From NCBI GenBank assembly GCA_947311455.1, contig CAMZKY010000300.1, forward strand, positions 1-12,858: a stretch of DNA of 12,858 bases, in the 5' to 3' direction. Shown piece after piece: positions 6,946 to 12,858 of the stretch. The notes below the pieces were generated by a model that was not told the origin of the DNA, ran no database searches, and saw nothing but the letters and a program-made list of their open reading frames with translations. Origin of the DNA: an uncultured Marinosulfonomonas sp. (GTDB taxonomy: Bacteria; Pseudomonadota; Alphaproteobacteria; Rhodobacterales; Rhodobacteraceae). Made by a program: the position numbers and the translations under genes. Positions within the stretch are counted from its first letter, which is position 1; each line of letters starts with the position of its first letter.

Positions 6946-7995
6946 TCAGGAGGACGAAGCGCGGCGCAAACGTTCGGCGGTATCAGCGCTGTTATGCGCA
7001 TCAATATCGACTTCGAATTCTTCATGACTGCGTGCGGAATGGGTTTTGTTTCCGGATGTCAGCTCTTTTGCCAAGCCCGCCGGCAAGGCCGGTGTCGTGC
7101 GTTCATCCAGCAAAAGGCTTTCAGCAGCGATGCCTTCGGCGAAAATGATTTGATGATCGTCAAACAGAATTTGAAAATAATCCACAAATCCGCCTTCCAA
7201 ACGGTGCACGGTGGTTCCGTTCACTAAGTGCTTGGCCTTAATCAATATTTCTGAACGACCTGCCCCAAGTTCATCATTGCGTTGATAGATAAACAGGCGG
7301 TGATTCGGGCTGACGATCAGATCATTGGCATTGTTTAACACACCTTTTTTGATCCGTATCGGGGCCAAATCACCGACGGCACGGGTGGTGGAATGGCCAA
7401 TCCAGCGAATGGTTTGCGCCCCGTCATCGCGGCTTAAAACGGTGTCGCCAACACGCAAGTCTTCGATCTTGATTTGGCGCCCGTCAGACATTGTAATGTG
7501 GGTTCCGCGGGTAAAACTTACACAGGCGACTTCGGCCATTCGGGTGCGGGGCGTGTCGGGATCTATGCCGACCAATTGATAGCCGATTTCGGGTTTAAGC
7601 GGCGCAAGGGGGAACAAATAGGTTTGCTCAATCAGGCCTTCTTCTGGATCAACTTCAACCATAACAACAGCTTCGAATGTTGCGCTATCGGGATCTATCA
7701 AGGTGATCGTGCAATCAAGATGCAGCTGGTTATCCACCGTTCCAACCTGCGAGCCAAGGACGATGGTAAAGAAATCGCCACCGGTTTCCTGAATTGTGAT
7801 CAGTTGCGGAGGAATAGCTTTCTTTGCAAGGGCGTAGATGTCGTCAAGCATCAAGTCTTCGGAATCAGAAAGGCTGTCGCCAAGATTTGCGCCAGCTGAG
7901 ACCGTAAAATCCAGACCTCGAAATACAGGCAAGGTTTGGATTTTCGATTTTTTTCTAATGTCTGCGGTTTTCATTTTAATACTCGTAATATTCAA
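6946..7995 (-). CDS. Hint-domain (Hint_2) protein with an unrecognised N-terminal region
   Basis: 349 residues. From C158 the sequence follows the Hedgehog/intein Hint_2 pattern: CVSFTRGTHI with C158 as candidate nucleophile, the IEDLRVGDTVLS block (177-188), SPNHRLFI (229-236, H232) and LFDDHQIIFAEGI (277-289, H281). Such domains are common in Rhodobacteraceae, often at the end of large extracellular proteins; their biological role is mostly unknown. Residues 1-157 are acidic, probably beta-rich, and match nothing I recognise. There is no signal peptide. The last 50 or so residues are charged and probably disordered. The start is the TTG at 7995: GGAGG lies seven bases before it, while the in-frame ATG at 7974 is 28 bases away from that site. 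There is no C-terminal HN with a following extein, so splicing is not expected, but N-S acyl shift cleavage before C158 is possible. The nearest gene downstream is the ABC ATPase. Confidence 0.88.
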   Translation of the reverse strand: MNITSIKMKTADIRKKSKIQTLPVFRGLDFTVSAGANLGDSLSDSEDLMLDDIYALAKKAIPPQLITIQETGGDFFTIVLGSQVGTVDNQLHLDCTITLIDPDSATFEAVVMVEVDPEEGLIEQTYLFPLAPLKPEIGYQLVGIDPDTPRTRMAEVACVSFTRGTHITMSDGRQIKIEDLRVGDTVLSRDDGAQTIRWIGHSTTRAVGDLAPIRIKKGVLNNANDLIVSPNHRLFIYQRNDELGAGRSEILIKAKHLVNGTTVHRLEGGFVDYFQILFDDHQIIFAEGIAAESLLLDERTTPALPAGLAKELTSGNKTHSARSHEEFEVDIDAHNSADTAERLRRASSS

Positions 7996-8009
7996 TACTT
8001 ACCCTCCTT
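7995..8009 (-). promoter_or_regulatory. Strong ribosome site fixing the TTG start of the Hint gene
   Basis: On the minus strand AAAGGAGGG precedes TAAGTA and then TTG (7995-7993), an optimal Shine-Dalgarno at ideal spacing. No ATG lies at that position; the nearest in-frame ATG is seven codons further in. This decides the unusual start codon. Confidence 0.8.
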
Positions 8010-8058
8010 TGTCTAGGTGCAGATTGGGGTAATAATGGGGCGTAAGCCCGGCATAGAT

Positions 8059-8086
8059 TTGACAATAGCTGGGCAGCTGCTTTGAT
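8059..8086 (+). promoter_or_regulatory. Candidate sigma-70 promoter for the SDR gene, with palindrome in the spacer
   Basis: TTGACA (8059-8064, perfect -35) and TTTGAT (8081-8086, 4 of 6) are 16 bp apart, about 57 bp before the SDR ATG. The spacer contains AGCTG-GG-CAGCT (8067-8078), a short inverted repeat that could be an operator. The 148-bp region 7996-8143 separates the divergent Hint and SDR genes. I do not see an equally good promoter toward the Hint gene. Confidence 0.45.
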
Positions 8087-8143
8087 CTTGTGAAAAAAAC
8101 AATTACTGTTAACACTACGGGAAATTGGTAAAGGAGATGCGTT

Positions 8144-8923
8144 ATGGAACTGGGAATTCAAGGGAAACGGGCGCTGGTTTGTGCCTCGTCCAAAGGGTTA
8201 GGCCTTGGCTGTGCCGAGGCGCTTGCGGCCGAAGGCGTTGATCTTGTGATGAATGCACGCAGCCCTGGACCGTTAGAGGAATCTGCGCAGAACCTTAGAA
8301 AGACATACGGAATTCAAGTGGTTACAGTTGCTGCTGATATCACATCTGAGGATGGTAGGGCGCAAGTTCTTGAGGCTGCAGGTGATGTCGATATTCTGGT
8401 TACAAATGCCGGTGGCCCACCTCCGGGGATGTGGAGTGATTGGGATCGCGAAGATTTTATCAAAGCGTTGGATGCCAATATGCTAACCCCGATTGCCTTG
8501 ATGAAAGCCTGTTTGCCAAAAATGATCGACAAAGGCTGGGGGCGGGTTGTCAATATTACCTCGCAATCTGTTAAAGCGCCGATTGCGGTTCTGGGCCTGT
8601 CTAATTCGGCGCGTGCTGGCCTAACAGGATATGTGGGTGGAACCTCGCGGCAAGTGGCTGAATTCGGTGTGAATATCAATAATCTCTTGCCCGGAATACA
8701 TGCAACGGATCGGGCGGTTTCGCTGGATCAAGGCGTGATGAAAGCACAAGGCATAAGCCTTGAACAGGCTCAGGCACAGCGCATGGCGGGTATTCCGGCG
8801 AAACGCTATGGCATGGCAGAAGAATTTGGTGCGATGTGCGCATTTTTATGTTCGGACAAAGCCGGTTTTATCGTTGGGCAGAATATATTGCTTGATGGGG
8901 GCGGGGTGAATAGCACGATGTGA
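8144..8923 (+). CDS. SDR family oxidoreductase, 3-oxoacyl-ACP reductase-like, atypical active site
   Basis: 259 residues, the length of a classical short-chain dehydrogenase/reductase; a Rossmann-fold NAD(P)-dependent enzyme. The cofactor loop is ASSKGLGLG (14-22) rather than TGxxxGxG, followed by NAG (88-90), N112 and S140 in ITSQS. The expected YxxxK is replaced by S153-N-S-A-R157. The C-terminal LCSDKAGFIVGQNILLDGG is typical of beta-ketoacyl-reductase-like SDRs. This deviating tetrad is known in a subgroup of SDRs annotated as beta-ketoacyl-ACP-reductase-like, so it is probably inherited rather than damage; the substrate is unknown. AAGGAG sits seven bases before the ATG at 8144, a strong ribosome site. 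The gene appears to stand alone: divergent from the Hint gene and separated by 396 bp from the next gene on the same strand. Confidence 0.93.
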   Translation: MELGIQGKRALVCASSKGLGLGCAEALAAEGVDLVMNARSPGPLEESAQNLRKTYGIQVVTVAADITSEDGRAQVLEAAGDVDILVTNAGGPPPGMWSDWDREDFIKALDANMLTPIALMKACLPKMIDKGWGRVVNITSQSVKAPIAVLGLSNSARAGLTGYVGGTSRQVAEFGVNINNLLPGIHATDRAVSLDQGVMKAQGISLEQAQAQRMAGIPAKRYGMAEEFGAMCAFLCSDKAGFIVGQNILLDGGGVNSTM

Positions 8924-9010
8924 TTTTTCCATACAATCGGCTCTTTGGCTGGATTTGGCCATATAAAATGAGAAAAATAAGTTAATACAGTGGGTTGGAG
9001 GAAAAACTGC

Positions 9011-9054
9011 TGTATGGCAACCGTATGGCTAGTGTATGGCTAGTGTATGGCAAA
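9011..9054 (+). repeat. Four tandem 11-bp direct repeats
   Basis: The units are TGTATGGCAAC, CGTATGGCTAG, TGTATGGCTAG and TGTATGGCAAA, end to end with an exact 11-bp period; GTATGGC is invariant in all four. Eleven base pairs is about one helical turn, so a protein bound to each unit would sit on one face of the DNA. Regulators such as PhoB use direct repeats at this spacing, but the Pho-box sequence is different. Alternatively it is a small variable-number repeat. The repeat lies 88 bp past the SDR stop and 266 bp before arsM. Confidence 0.85.
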
Positions 9055-9089
9055 AAATCGAAATTCGCGGGGTTAATCCTGCGCGCGGT

Positions 9090-9104
9090 TTAAGAAATGG
9101 TTAA
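9090..9104. promoter_or_regulatory. CtrA-like binding site TTAA-N7-TTAA
   Basis: TTAA (9090-9093), seven bases, TTAA (9101-9104) match the CtrA box known from alphaproteobacteria. It lies 36 bp after the tandem repeats and about 215 bp upstream of arsM. A single match of eight fixed bases can occur by chance in AT-rich spacer, and the distance to the next start is large. Confidence 0.3.
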
Positions 9105-9319
9105 GGAGAGTGCTGGCGTCGCTCGAGTGCGCTGCGCTGGTGCTTCGGGCGGGGATGTTTTTTGCGGAAAAGTAACGGACGTGGGGTGTCGATTCAGATG
9201 TGAGGCGATGCTCACCCGGTTTTGAAGACTGTGGGTGCGTTTTTCCGTTACGCTGGCGTCGTTAACCGATATATAAAGATCAAGCGACACCCATATTCAG
9301 CAACGGAGTTTGAAACTAG

Positions 9320-10375
9320 ATGAACCACGAGTCAGTTAAAGAATACTACGGCGATACCCTGCAAACCAGTGCAGATTTGCAAACCAATGCCTGCTGCACA
9401 TCGGCGGCCCCACCGGATCACCTGAAGGCAGTTTTGGCAAAAATCCATGATGAGGTTTTGGCCAAGTATTATGGCTGTGGCCTTATTGCGCCGGATCACC
9501 TGGCAGGGATGCGCATTCTTGATCTTGGATGCGGGGCGGGGCGAGATGTTTATGCGCTTGCGGGTTTGGTTGGTGAAGCCGGTTCGGTTGTTGGCGTAGA
9601 TATGACCGAAGCCCAGCTTGAGGTTGCGCGCAAGCATGAGGATTTTCATGCCAAGGCGTTTGGTTACACACAGAAAAACACCGAATTCCATCTGGGTTAT
9701 ATCGAAAAACTGGACGATCTTGATCTTGAGCCGAACAGCTTTGATATCATTGTTTCAAATTGCGTATTAAATCTGGCAATGGACAAAGAGGCGGTGTTGC
9801 GCGGGGTGTATAACCTGTTGAAACCGGGGGGCGAGATGTATTTTAGCGATGTCTATGCAGATCGCCGGATGCCCGAGGCGCTGCTTCAAGACAAGGTTTT
9901 GTATGGCGAATGTTTGTCTGGCGCATTGTATTGGAATGATTTTGAGAATATGGCGAAAAAGGTTGGCTTTTTTGATCCGCGTGTGGTTGAAGACCGCGTT
10001 TTAACCATCGAAAACCAAGAGATTCAAAACAAAGTTGGGCCGATCAAGTTTACGTCGGCAACCTATCGGCTGTTTAAAATTGAAGGTTTGGCACCGTCCG
10101 AGGAAGATTTTGGTCAATCCGTTATCTATCAGGGCACGATCGAAACCGCGCCTGATATTTTTACGCTGGATAAACACCACGCGTTTAAAACCGGCGAAGA
10201 GGTGCGGGTGAGTGCGAACACTTGGCGGATGGTGTGTGAAACACGGTTTGGGCATCACTTTAAATTTGTCGGAAACTGGAGCAAACACCTTGGATTGTTT
10301 GAGGGCGGGATGCAACATTGCCCTTTCGGGGGTGAGAGTAAAGCGGATGCGCCTTCCTCTGGCGGGTGTTGTTGA
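9320..10375 (+). CDS. arsM: Arsenite methyltransferase, animal AS3MT-like
   Basis: 351 residues. It uses S-adenosylmethionine to methylate As(III) to mono- and dimethylated forms. The sequence follows human AS3MT closely by eye: YYGDTLQTSADLQTNACCT at the start, LDLGCGAGRD (67-76) as SAM motif I, VGVDMT (91-96), and FDIIVSNCVLNL. The four cysteines used for As(III) binding and catalysis in that family are present: C25 (with C26), C53 in YYGCG, C148 in SNCV and C198 in YGECLSGALYW. The C-terminal domain ends in GGCC, again like the animal enzyme's cysteine-rich tail. It is cytoplasmic. ATG at 9320 is preceded by GGAG with an 11-nt gap. No arsR, arsC or arsenite pump gene is near, and no clear ArsR operator. 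The FbpC-like ATPase gene follows 79 bp downstream and may be co-transcribed. Confidence 0.93.
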   Translation: MNHESVKEYYGDTLQTSADLQTNACCTSAAPPDHLKAVLAKIHDEVLAKYYGCGLIAPDHLAGMRILDLGCGAGRDVYALAGLVGEAGSVVGVDMTEAQLEVARKHEDFHAKAFGYTQKNTEFHLGYIEKLDDLDLEPNSFDIIVSNCVLNLAMDKEAVLRGVYNLLKPGGEMYFSDVYADRRMPEALLQDKVLYGECLSGALYWNDFENMAKKVGFFDPRVVEDRVLTIENQEIQNKVGPIKFTSATYRLFKIEGLAPSEEDFGQSVIYQGTIETAPDIFTLDKHHAFKTGEEVRVSANTWRMVCETRFGHHFKFVGNWSKHLGLFEGGMQHCPFGGESKADAPSSGGCC

Positions 10376-10441
10376 ACCTTGTGAGAATCTGCGTGGCCTG
10401 TTAACCACATGGGCAATTCCGATGGTTTTGATCGGATAAAC

Positions 10442-10457
10442 AGGGGCAACCTCATTG
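10442..10457 (+). promoter_or_regulatory. Ribosome site and TTG start of the FbpC-like ATPase gene
   Basis: AGGGG (10442-10446) lies eight bases before TTG (10455-10457). An in-frame TAA at 10437-10439 excludes a start further upstream, and the next in-frame ATG (codon 31) would remove the first strand of the nucleotide-binding domain. TTG is therefore the likely initiator. Confidence 0.7.
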
Positions 10458-11540
10458 ATTGACACAAATCCACGATTGGAAATCCGCAACATCACCCGCC
10501 GTTTCGACGGGCGTGCGGTGGTGGACGGGGTGTCGATTTCGGTGATGCCGGGGCAGGTGACGTGTTTGCTTGGCCCGTCGGGCTGCGGTAAATCCACCAC
10601 TTTGCGGATCATCGCCGGGGTTGAGGCGCTGGACGAGGGCGAAATCTATGCTGACGGGGAATTGTTGTGTGATGCCAATCACCTAACGCCACCGGAAGAG
10701 CGCCACATTGGCCTGATGTTTCAGGATTTTGCCCTGTTTCCACATTTAACCGTTGAACAGAATGTCGGGTTTGGCCTGAAACGTAAAGTGGCAGGGCGCA
10801 GTGAACGGATTGCCGATTTGTTGGAGCGGGTTGGGATGAGCCACCACGCCAAAGATTATCCGCATCAACTGTCAGGGGGCGAGCAACAGCGCGTGGCTTT
10901 GGCGCGGGCATTGGCGCCCAAGCCGCGCATCATGCTGATGGACGAGCCGTTTTCAGGGCTGGATAACCGGTTGCGCGACGATATTCGTGATGACACGCTG
11001 GCCTTGTTGAAAGAAGAAGGCACAGCCGTCTTGTTGGTGACCCACGAACCTGAAGAAGCCATGCGCATGGCCGATGAAATTGCGTTGATGCGCGATGGGC
11101 GGATCGTGCAGCAAGGCGCGCCTTACAATATCTACAATAACCCGATTGATAAGCAAGCGGCGGCGTTCTTTTCCGATATCAATGTTTTGGTGGGCACTGT
11201 GAAAGGGGCCTTAACCGAAACGCCATTCGGGCAATTTCTAGCACCGGGTCTGCCAGATGGCACCAAGGTGGATATTGTCAGCCGTCCGCAACATATCCGC
11301 ATCGATTTTGATCGCGGTGGCAAAGGCCCGAATCCAACCATTTCCGACGGTGTCGCCGCGCGTGCCTTTGTGGAACGAGCGCGGTTTCTGGGGGGCGAAA
11401 GCCTTGTAGAATTTCGCATGGATGATGGAGACTGCGTGCTTAAGGTAACAGTGCCCAGCGTGTTTTTACCCAAAGCCGAAACGGTCATGTGGCTAACCTT
11501 GCCACGTTCAAAATGTTTTGTGTTTAAGCAAGCTCATTAA
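10455..11540 (+). CDS. ABC transporter ATP-binding protein, FbpC/PotA-like
   Basis: 361 residues: one ABC ATPase domain (about 8-240) and a C-terminal TOBE-like regulatory part (about 245-355), the layout of ferric-iron (FbpC), polyamine (PotA) and related importers. Motifs: Walker A GPSGCGKS (40-47), Q-loop FQD (89-91), signature LSGGEQQR (139-146), Walker B IMLMDEPFSGLD (159-170) and the H-loop in LLVTHEPEEAM. RRFDGRAVVDGVS and FPHLTVEQNVGFGL are typical of the FbpC side of the family. The start is TTG. It follows arsM by 79 bp on the same strand, but no permease or binding-protein gene is adjacent, so it is an orphan ATPase as far as the window shows. It may serve permeases encoded elsewhere. 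A role in arsenic handling is suggested only by position. No convincing terminator follows. Confidence 0.93.
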   Translation: MIDTNPRLEIRNITRRFDGRAVVDGVSISVMPGQVTCLLGPSGCGKSTTLRIIAGVEALDEGEIYADGELLCDANHLTPPEERHIGLMFQDFALFPHLTVEQNVGFGLKRKVAGRSERIADLLERVGMSHHAKDYPHQLSGGEQQRVALARALAPKPRIMLMDEPFSGLDNRLRDDIRDDTLALLKEEGTAVLLVTHEPEEAMRMADEIALMRDGRIVQQGAPYNIYNNPIDKQAAAFFSDINVLVGTVKGALTETPFGQFLAPGLPDGTKVDIVSRPQHIRIDFDRGGKGPNPTISDGVAARAFVERARFLGGESLVEFRMDDGDCVLKVTVPSVFLPKAETVMWLTLPRSKCFVFKQAH

Positions 11541-11736
11541 TTAAAACGGACAAAACCGTGGCTAATTTTATGTCGCGTAATACTGCGGTTGTACCGGATG
11601 GATTTTCGATGCGAAATAAAACCACGATTCCGGAATAGTAGATTCCTCAAATCAAGAAATAGACGCAATGGTTTTTCCCATGTGCGCCTAATTCTGATGA
11701 TAAAACCATCAAAGGTTTACGGTTTGGGTGGCGTGC

Positions 11737-12305
11737 CTATTTTGCCAATGTTGCGGTGATTGGCGTATTCATCGTGCCACGCTGGTTCACAACTTTGCCC
11801 TTTCCAGTTTCAAAATTCCACAGGAATGTGGTGGCAGAATTCTTGCTGATATCGGCCCTGATTGTGGCCTTGTTGCCGTATTTTCTGGTGTAACAGATCG
11901 CATCCCTCTTGGCTGTCTCGTCTGGGCAATCTGCACCCGTTTTCTCCAGCCTACAAACGGCGGCCTGTAAATCTTGGGCAGATGGTTTGGGTTGAATGTT
12001 ACCTTTTGAATCCAGATATAGATAGGATTCATAGCTGGCGGTTGCATCGTTGCGTGGGGATGGTTTGCTGATGTTCTGGATGTGGTCTGCGGGGGGCCAT
12101 ACTGGCATCATCAGAGCACCCCTCAAGATTGGCGGGTTGGGAATGTGCCTGTATAATTGGAATAATTGGCCGCAAAATTACTGGTGCGGGTTAACGGGAT
12201 TGTCATGCCTTGGGCAATGATCGAAATTTTAACGCCGTAGTCCTGCACTTTGATCTTAACCGAACCAAGCCCACGCGCGCCTTGAACCAGGCCAGGGGCG
12301 GGGGA
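11737..12305 (-). pseudogene. Probable broken gene of unknown function (5'-truncated, frameshifted)
   Basis: Immediately after the WYL stop, the same minus-strand frame stays open for 60 codons (12305 to a TGA at 12125-12123) and reads like protein: it includes GSVKIKVQDYGVKISIIAQG and then NYSNYTGTFP. A second frame, open from 12177 and running to TAG at 11737-11739, reads LMMPVWPPADHIQNIS, SYESYLYLDSKGNIQP and AVCRLEKTGADCPDE, with three cysteines and codon use like the neighbours. The two frames overlap by about 50 bp and are offset as a single lost base would cause. No ATG, signal peptide or ribosome site precedes the first part, so the 5' end seems missing. If read alone, the second part is a 129-codon frame with a TTG start (12126) or ATG (12111), without a ribosome site. 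The family is not recognised; an assembly error is an alternative to true decay. Confidence 0.5.
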
Positions 12306-12858
12306 TTACAAACTTGCGATATAATCTTTTATGGATTTGCCTTTTTCGTCGATGAACAGCTGTGGCAAAACGTTGATTCTGGTGATCCGGTCAATGCGAA
12401 ATACGCGAAAATCGTTGCGATATTCACACCACGCGGTGACTGTCCAAACACGGCCCCAATATTCCATTTGTAAGGGGCGTATGACGCGATTTCTGGTTTG
12501 ATCGCTTAGATCCAGATAGGTGATTTTCAGCTTTTGCTTTGCATGGATAGCGGCGCGCAGGGCGGGCATATGGGCAAAGCCTTTGGCGGTTTCTTTAAAG
12601 GGGTAAGCTGCGAATCCCCAGCCATTGGGCGGCGCGTTACGATCATCGGGCAAGACCGCATCGATTTTTGCCGATAGGGTTTGGGCGGCTTTTTGCAGGT
12701 CTTCATCGCCGGCTTCTGAAATGACGGCCATGCCCAGATGCAAGGCCTCGAGTTCGTTTGACGTGAGGTTCAAGGGGGGCAGGGTGATGGTGTCGGTCAT
12801 TCTGTAGCCCACGCCGCGCTCACCCTCCACAGGCACGCCCGTAGCGACCAGCGTATCC
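12306..12858 (-). CDS. WYL-domain transcriptional regulator (YafY type), 5' end outside window
   Basis: The frame is open to the right edge. Residues before the first internal GTG read DTLVATGVPVEGERGVGYRM, which matches the end of the N-terminal helix-turn-helix region in YafY-type regulators, so the true start and most of the HTH lie beyond 12858; the GTG at 12836 is internal. The visible part has a linker (LPPLNLTSNELEALHLGMAV), then a WYL domain with ALRAAIHAKQKLKITYLD, RVIRPLQMEYWGRVWTVTAW and a basic FRVFRIDRI strand. WYL domains sense ligands, in some cases nucleotides or nucleic acid, and control DNA binding. The C-terminus is IKDYIASL, a normal end for the family. The gene it regulates cannot be told. 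Downstream on the same strand is the probable broken gene. Confidence 0.9.
   Translation of the reverse strand, partial: DTLVATGVPVEGERGVGYRMTDTITLPPLNLTSNELEALHLGMAVISEAGDEDLQKAAQTLSAKIDAVLPDDRNAPPNGWGFAAYPFKETAKGFAHMPALRAAIHAKQKLKITYLDLSDQTRNRVIRPLQMEYWGRVWTVTAWCEYRNDFRVFRIDRITRINVLPQLFIDEKGKSIKDYIASL

Larger units (their letters stand above)
8924..9319. other. Gene-free stretch between the SDR and arsM genes
   Basis: 396 bp without a convincing gene. It contains an AT-rich part after the SDR stop, four tandem 11-bp repeats (9011-9054), a CtrA-like TTAA-N7-TTAA (9090-9104), a GC-rich segment, a small stem GTGAG/CTCAC (9200-9215), two copies of GCTGGCGTCG (9112-9121 and 9252-9261) flanked outside by GGTTAA (9099) and TTAACC (9262), and a TATATAAA sequence near 9271 that may belong to the arsM promoter. 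A 66-codon minus-strand frame (9290-9090) has no ribosome site and is Thr/Ser/Arg-rich; I do not call it. No clear intrinsic terminator for the SDR gene is visible. Confidence 0.6.

Noticed and set aside
9011..9054. Tandem repeats as a CRISPR array
   Set aside because: The 11-bp units are contiguous with no spacers and no cas genes are present.
9090..9290. 66-codon minus-strand frame in the gene-free stretch before arsM
   Set aside because: No ribosome site, low-complexity Thr/Ser/Arg/Pro composition, and it overlaps the CtrA-like site.
9296..9314. TTCA-N11-TGAA inverted repeat over the arsM ribosome site as an ArsR operator
   Set aside because: Only four bases per arm, no arsR gene in the window, and such matches are frequent by chance.
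10001..10612. Minus-strand frame of 203 codons opposite arsM and the ABC ATPase start
   Set aside because: It runs across the gap and opposite two well-supported genes, shows no motif and is rich in Pro, Arg and His; treated as a shadow frame.
9320..11540. A complete new arsenic detoxification operon
   Set aside because: Only the methyltransferase has a sequence-supported arsenic role; the ABC ATPase has no arsenic-specific feature and no membrane partner here.
11558..11638. Short plus-strand frame starting GTG (26 codons, including VVPDGFSMRNK) after the FbpC-like gene
   Set aside because: It reads slightly protein-like but is very short, lacks a ribosome site and has no recognisable match; it may be a remnant, but cannot be supported.
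11541..11736. Intrinsic terminator after the FbpC-like gene
   Set aside because: Only 4-bp stems such as ACGG/CCGT and GATG/CATC are seen, without a proper GC-rich stem and T-run.

Overview
The window looks like chromosomal DNA of an alphaproteobacterium, most likely a marine Rhodobacteraceae/Roseobacter-type organism with moderate GC. This is inferred from three things: a Hint_2-type protein of the kind common in that family, a CtrA-like TTAA-N7-TTAA site, and the style of the RF3, RhlE and peptide-ABC proteins. No database search was possible, so the taxonomy is inference.

Left part (1-7995), all leftward. In transcription order from right to left it holds a Hint-domain protein (TTG start with a strong Shine-Dalgarno), a two-ATPase peptide-type ABC protein, peptide chain release factor 3 (prfC) 45 bp downstream, an RhlE-like DEAD-box RNA helicase, and an alpha/beta-hydrolase fused to an OsmC domain. 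A partial unknown gene runs off the left edge. The ABC protein and prfC may be co-transcribed. The helicase and the hydrolase-OsmC gene each have their own leader. The gap before hydrolase-OsmC carries a nested inverted repeat that looks like an operator, and a GC-only hairpin touches the prfC start codon.

Middle part (7996-11540), rightward. A divergent intergenic region with a good promoter precedes an SDR oxidoreductase that lacks the YxxxK motif. A 396-bp gene-free stretch follows, with four tandem 11-bp repeats and a CtrA-like site. Then come an arsenite methyltransferase that closely resembles animal AS3MT and a single FbpC/PotA-like ABC ATPase starting at TTG. Those last two could form a small operon. 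The only arsenic gene in view is the methyltransferase (no arsR, arsC, acr3 or arsB), and neither ABC ATPase has a permease or binding protein here.

Right part (11541-12858), leftward. A WYL-domain regulator (YafY type) is cut by the right edge, with its HTH outside the window. Directly after its stop lies what reads as a 5'-truncated, frameshifted remnant of an unknown protein gene.

Most genes are ordinary housekeeping or accessory genes. I see no CRISPR array, tRNA, rRNA, insertion sequence, phage module or convincing new multi-gene system. The most interesting points are the AS3MT-like gene paired with an orphan ATPase, the 11-bp repeat/CtrA region, the nested inverted repeat, the Hint protein with an unrecognised N-terminal half, and the broken gene beside the WYL regulator.
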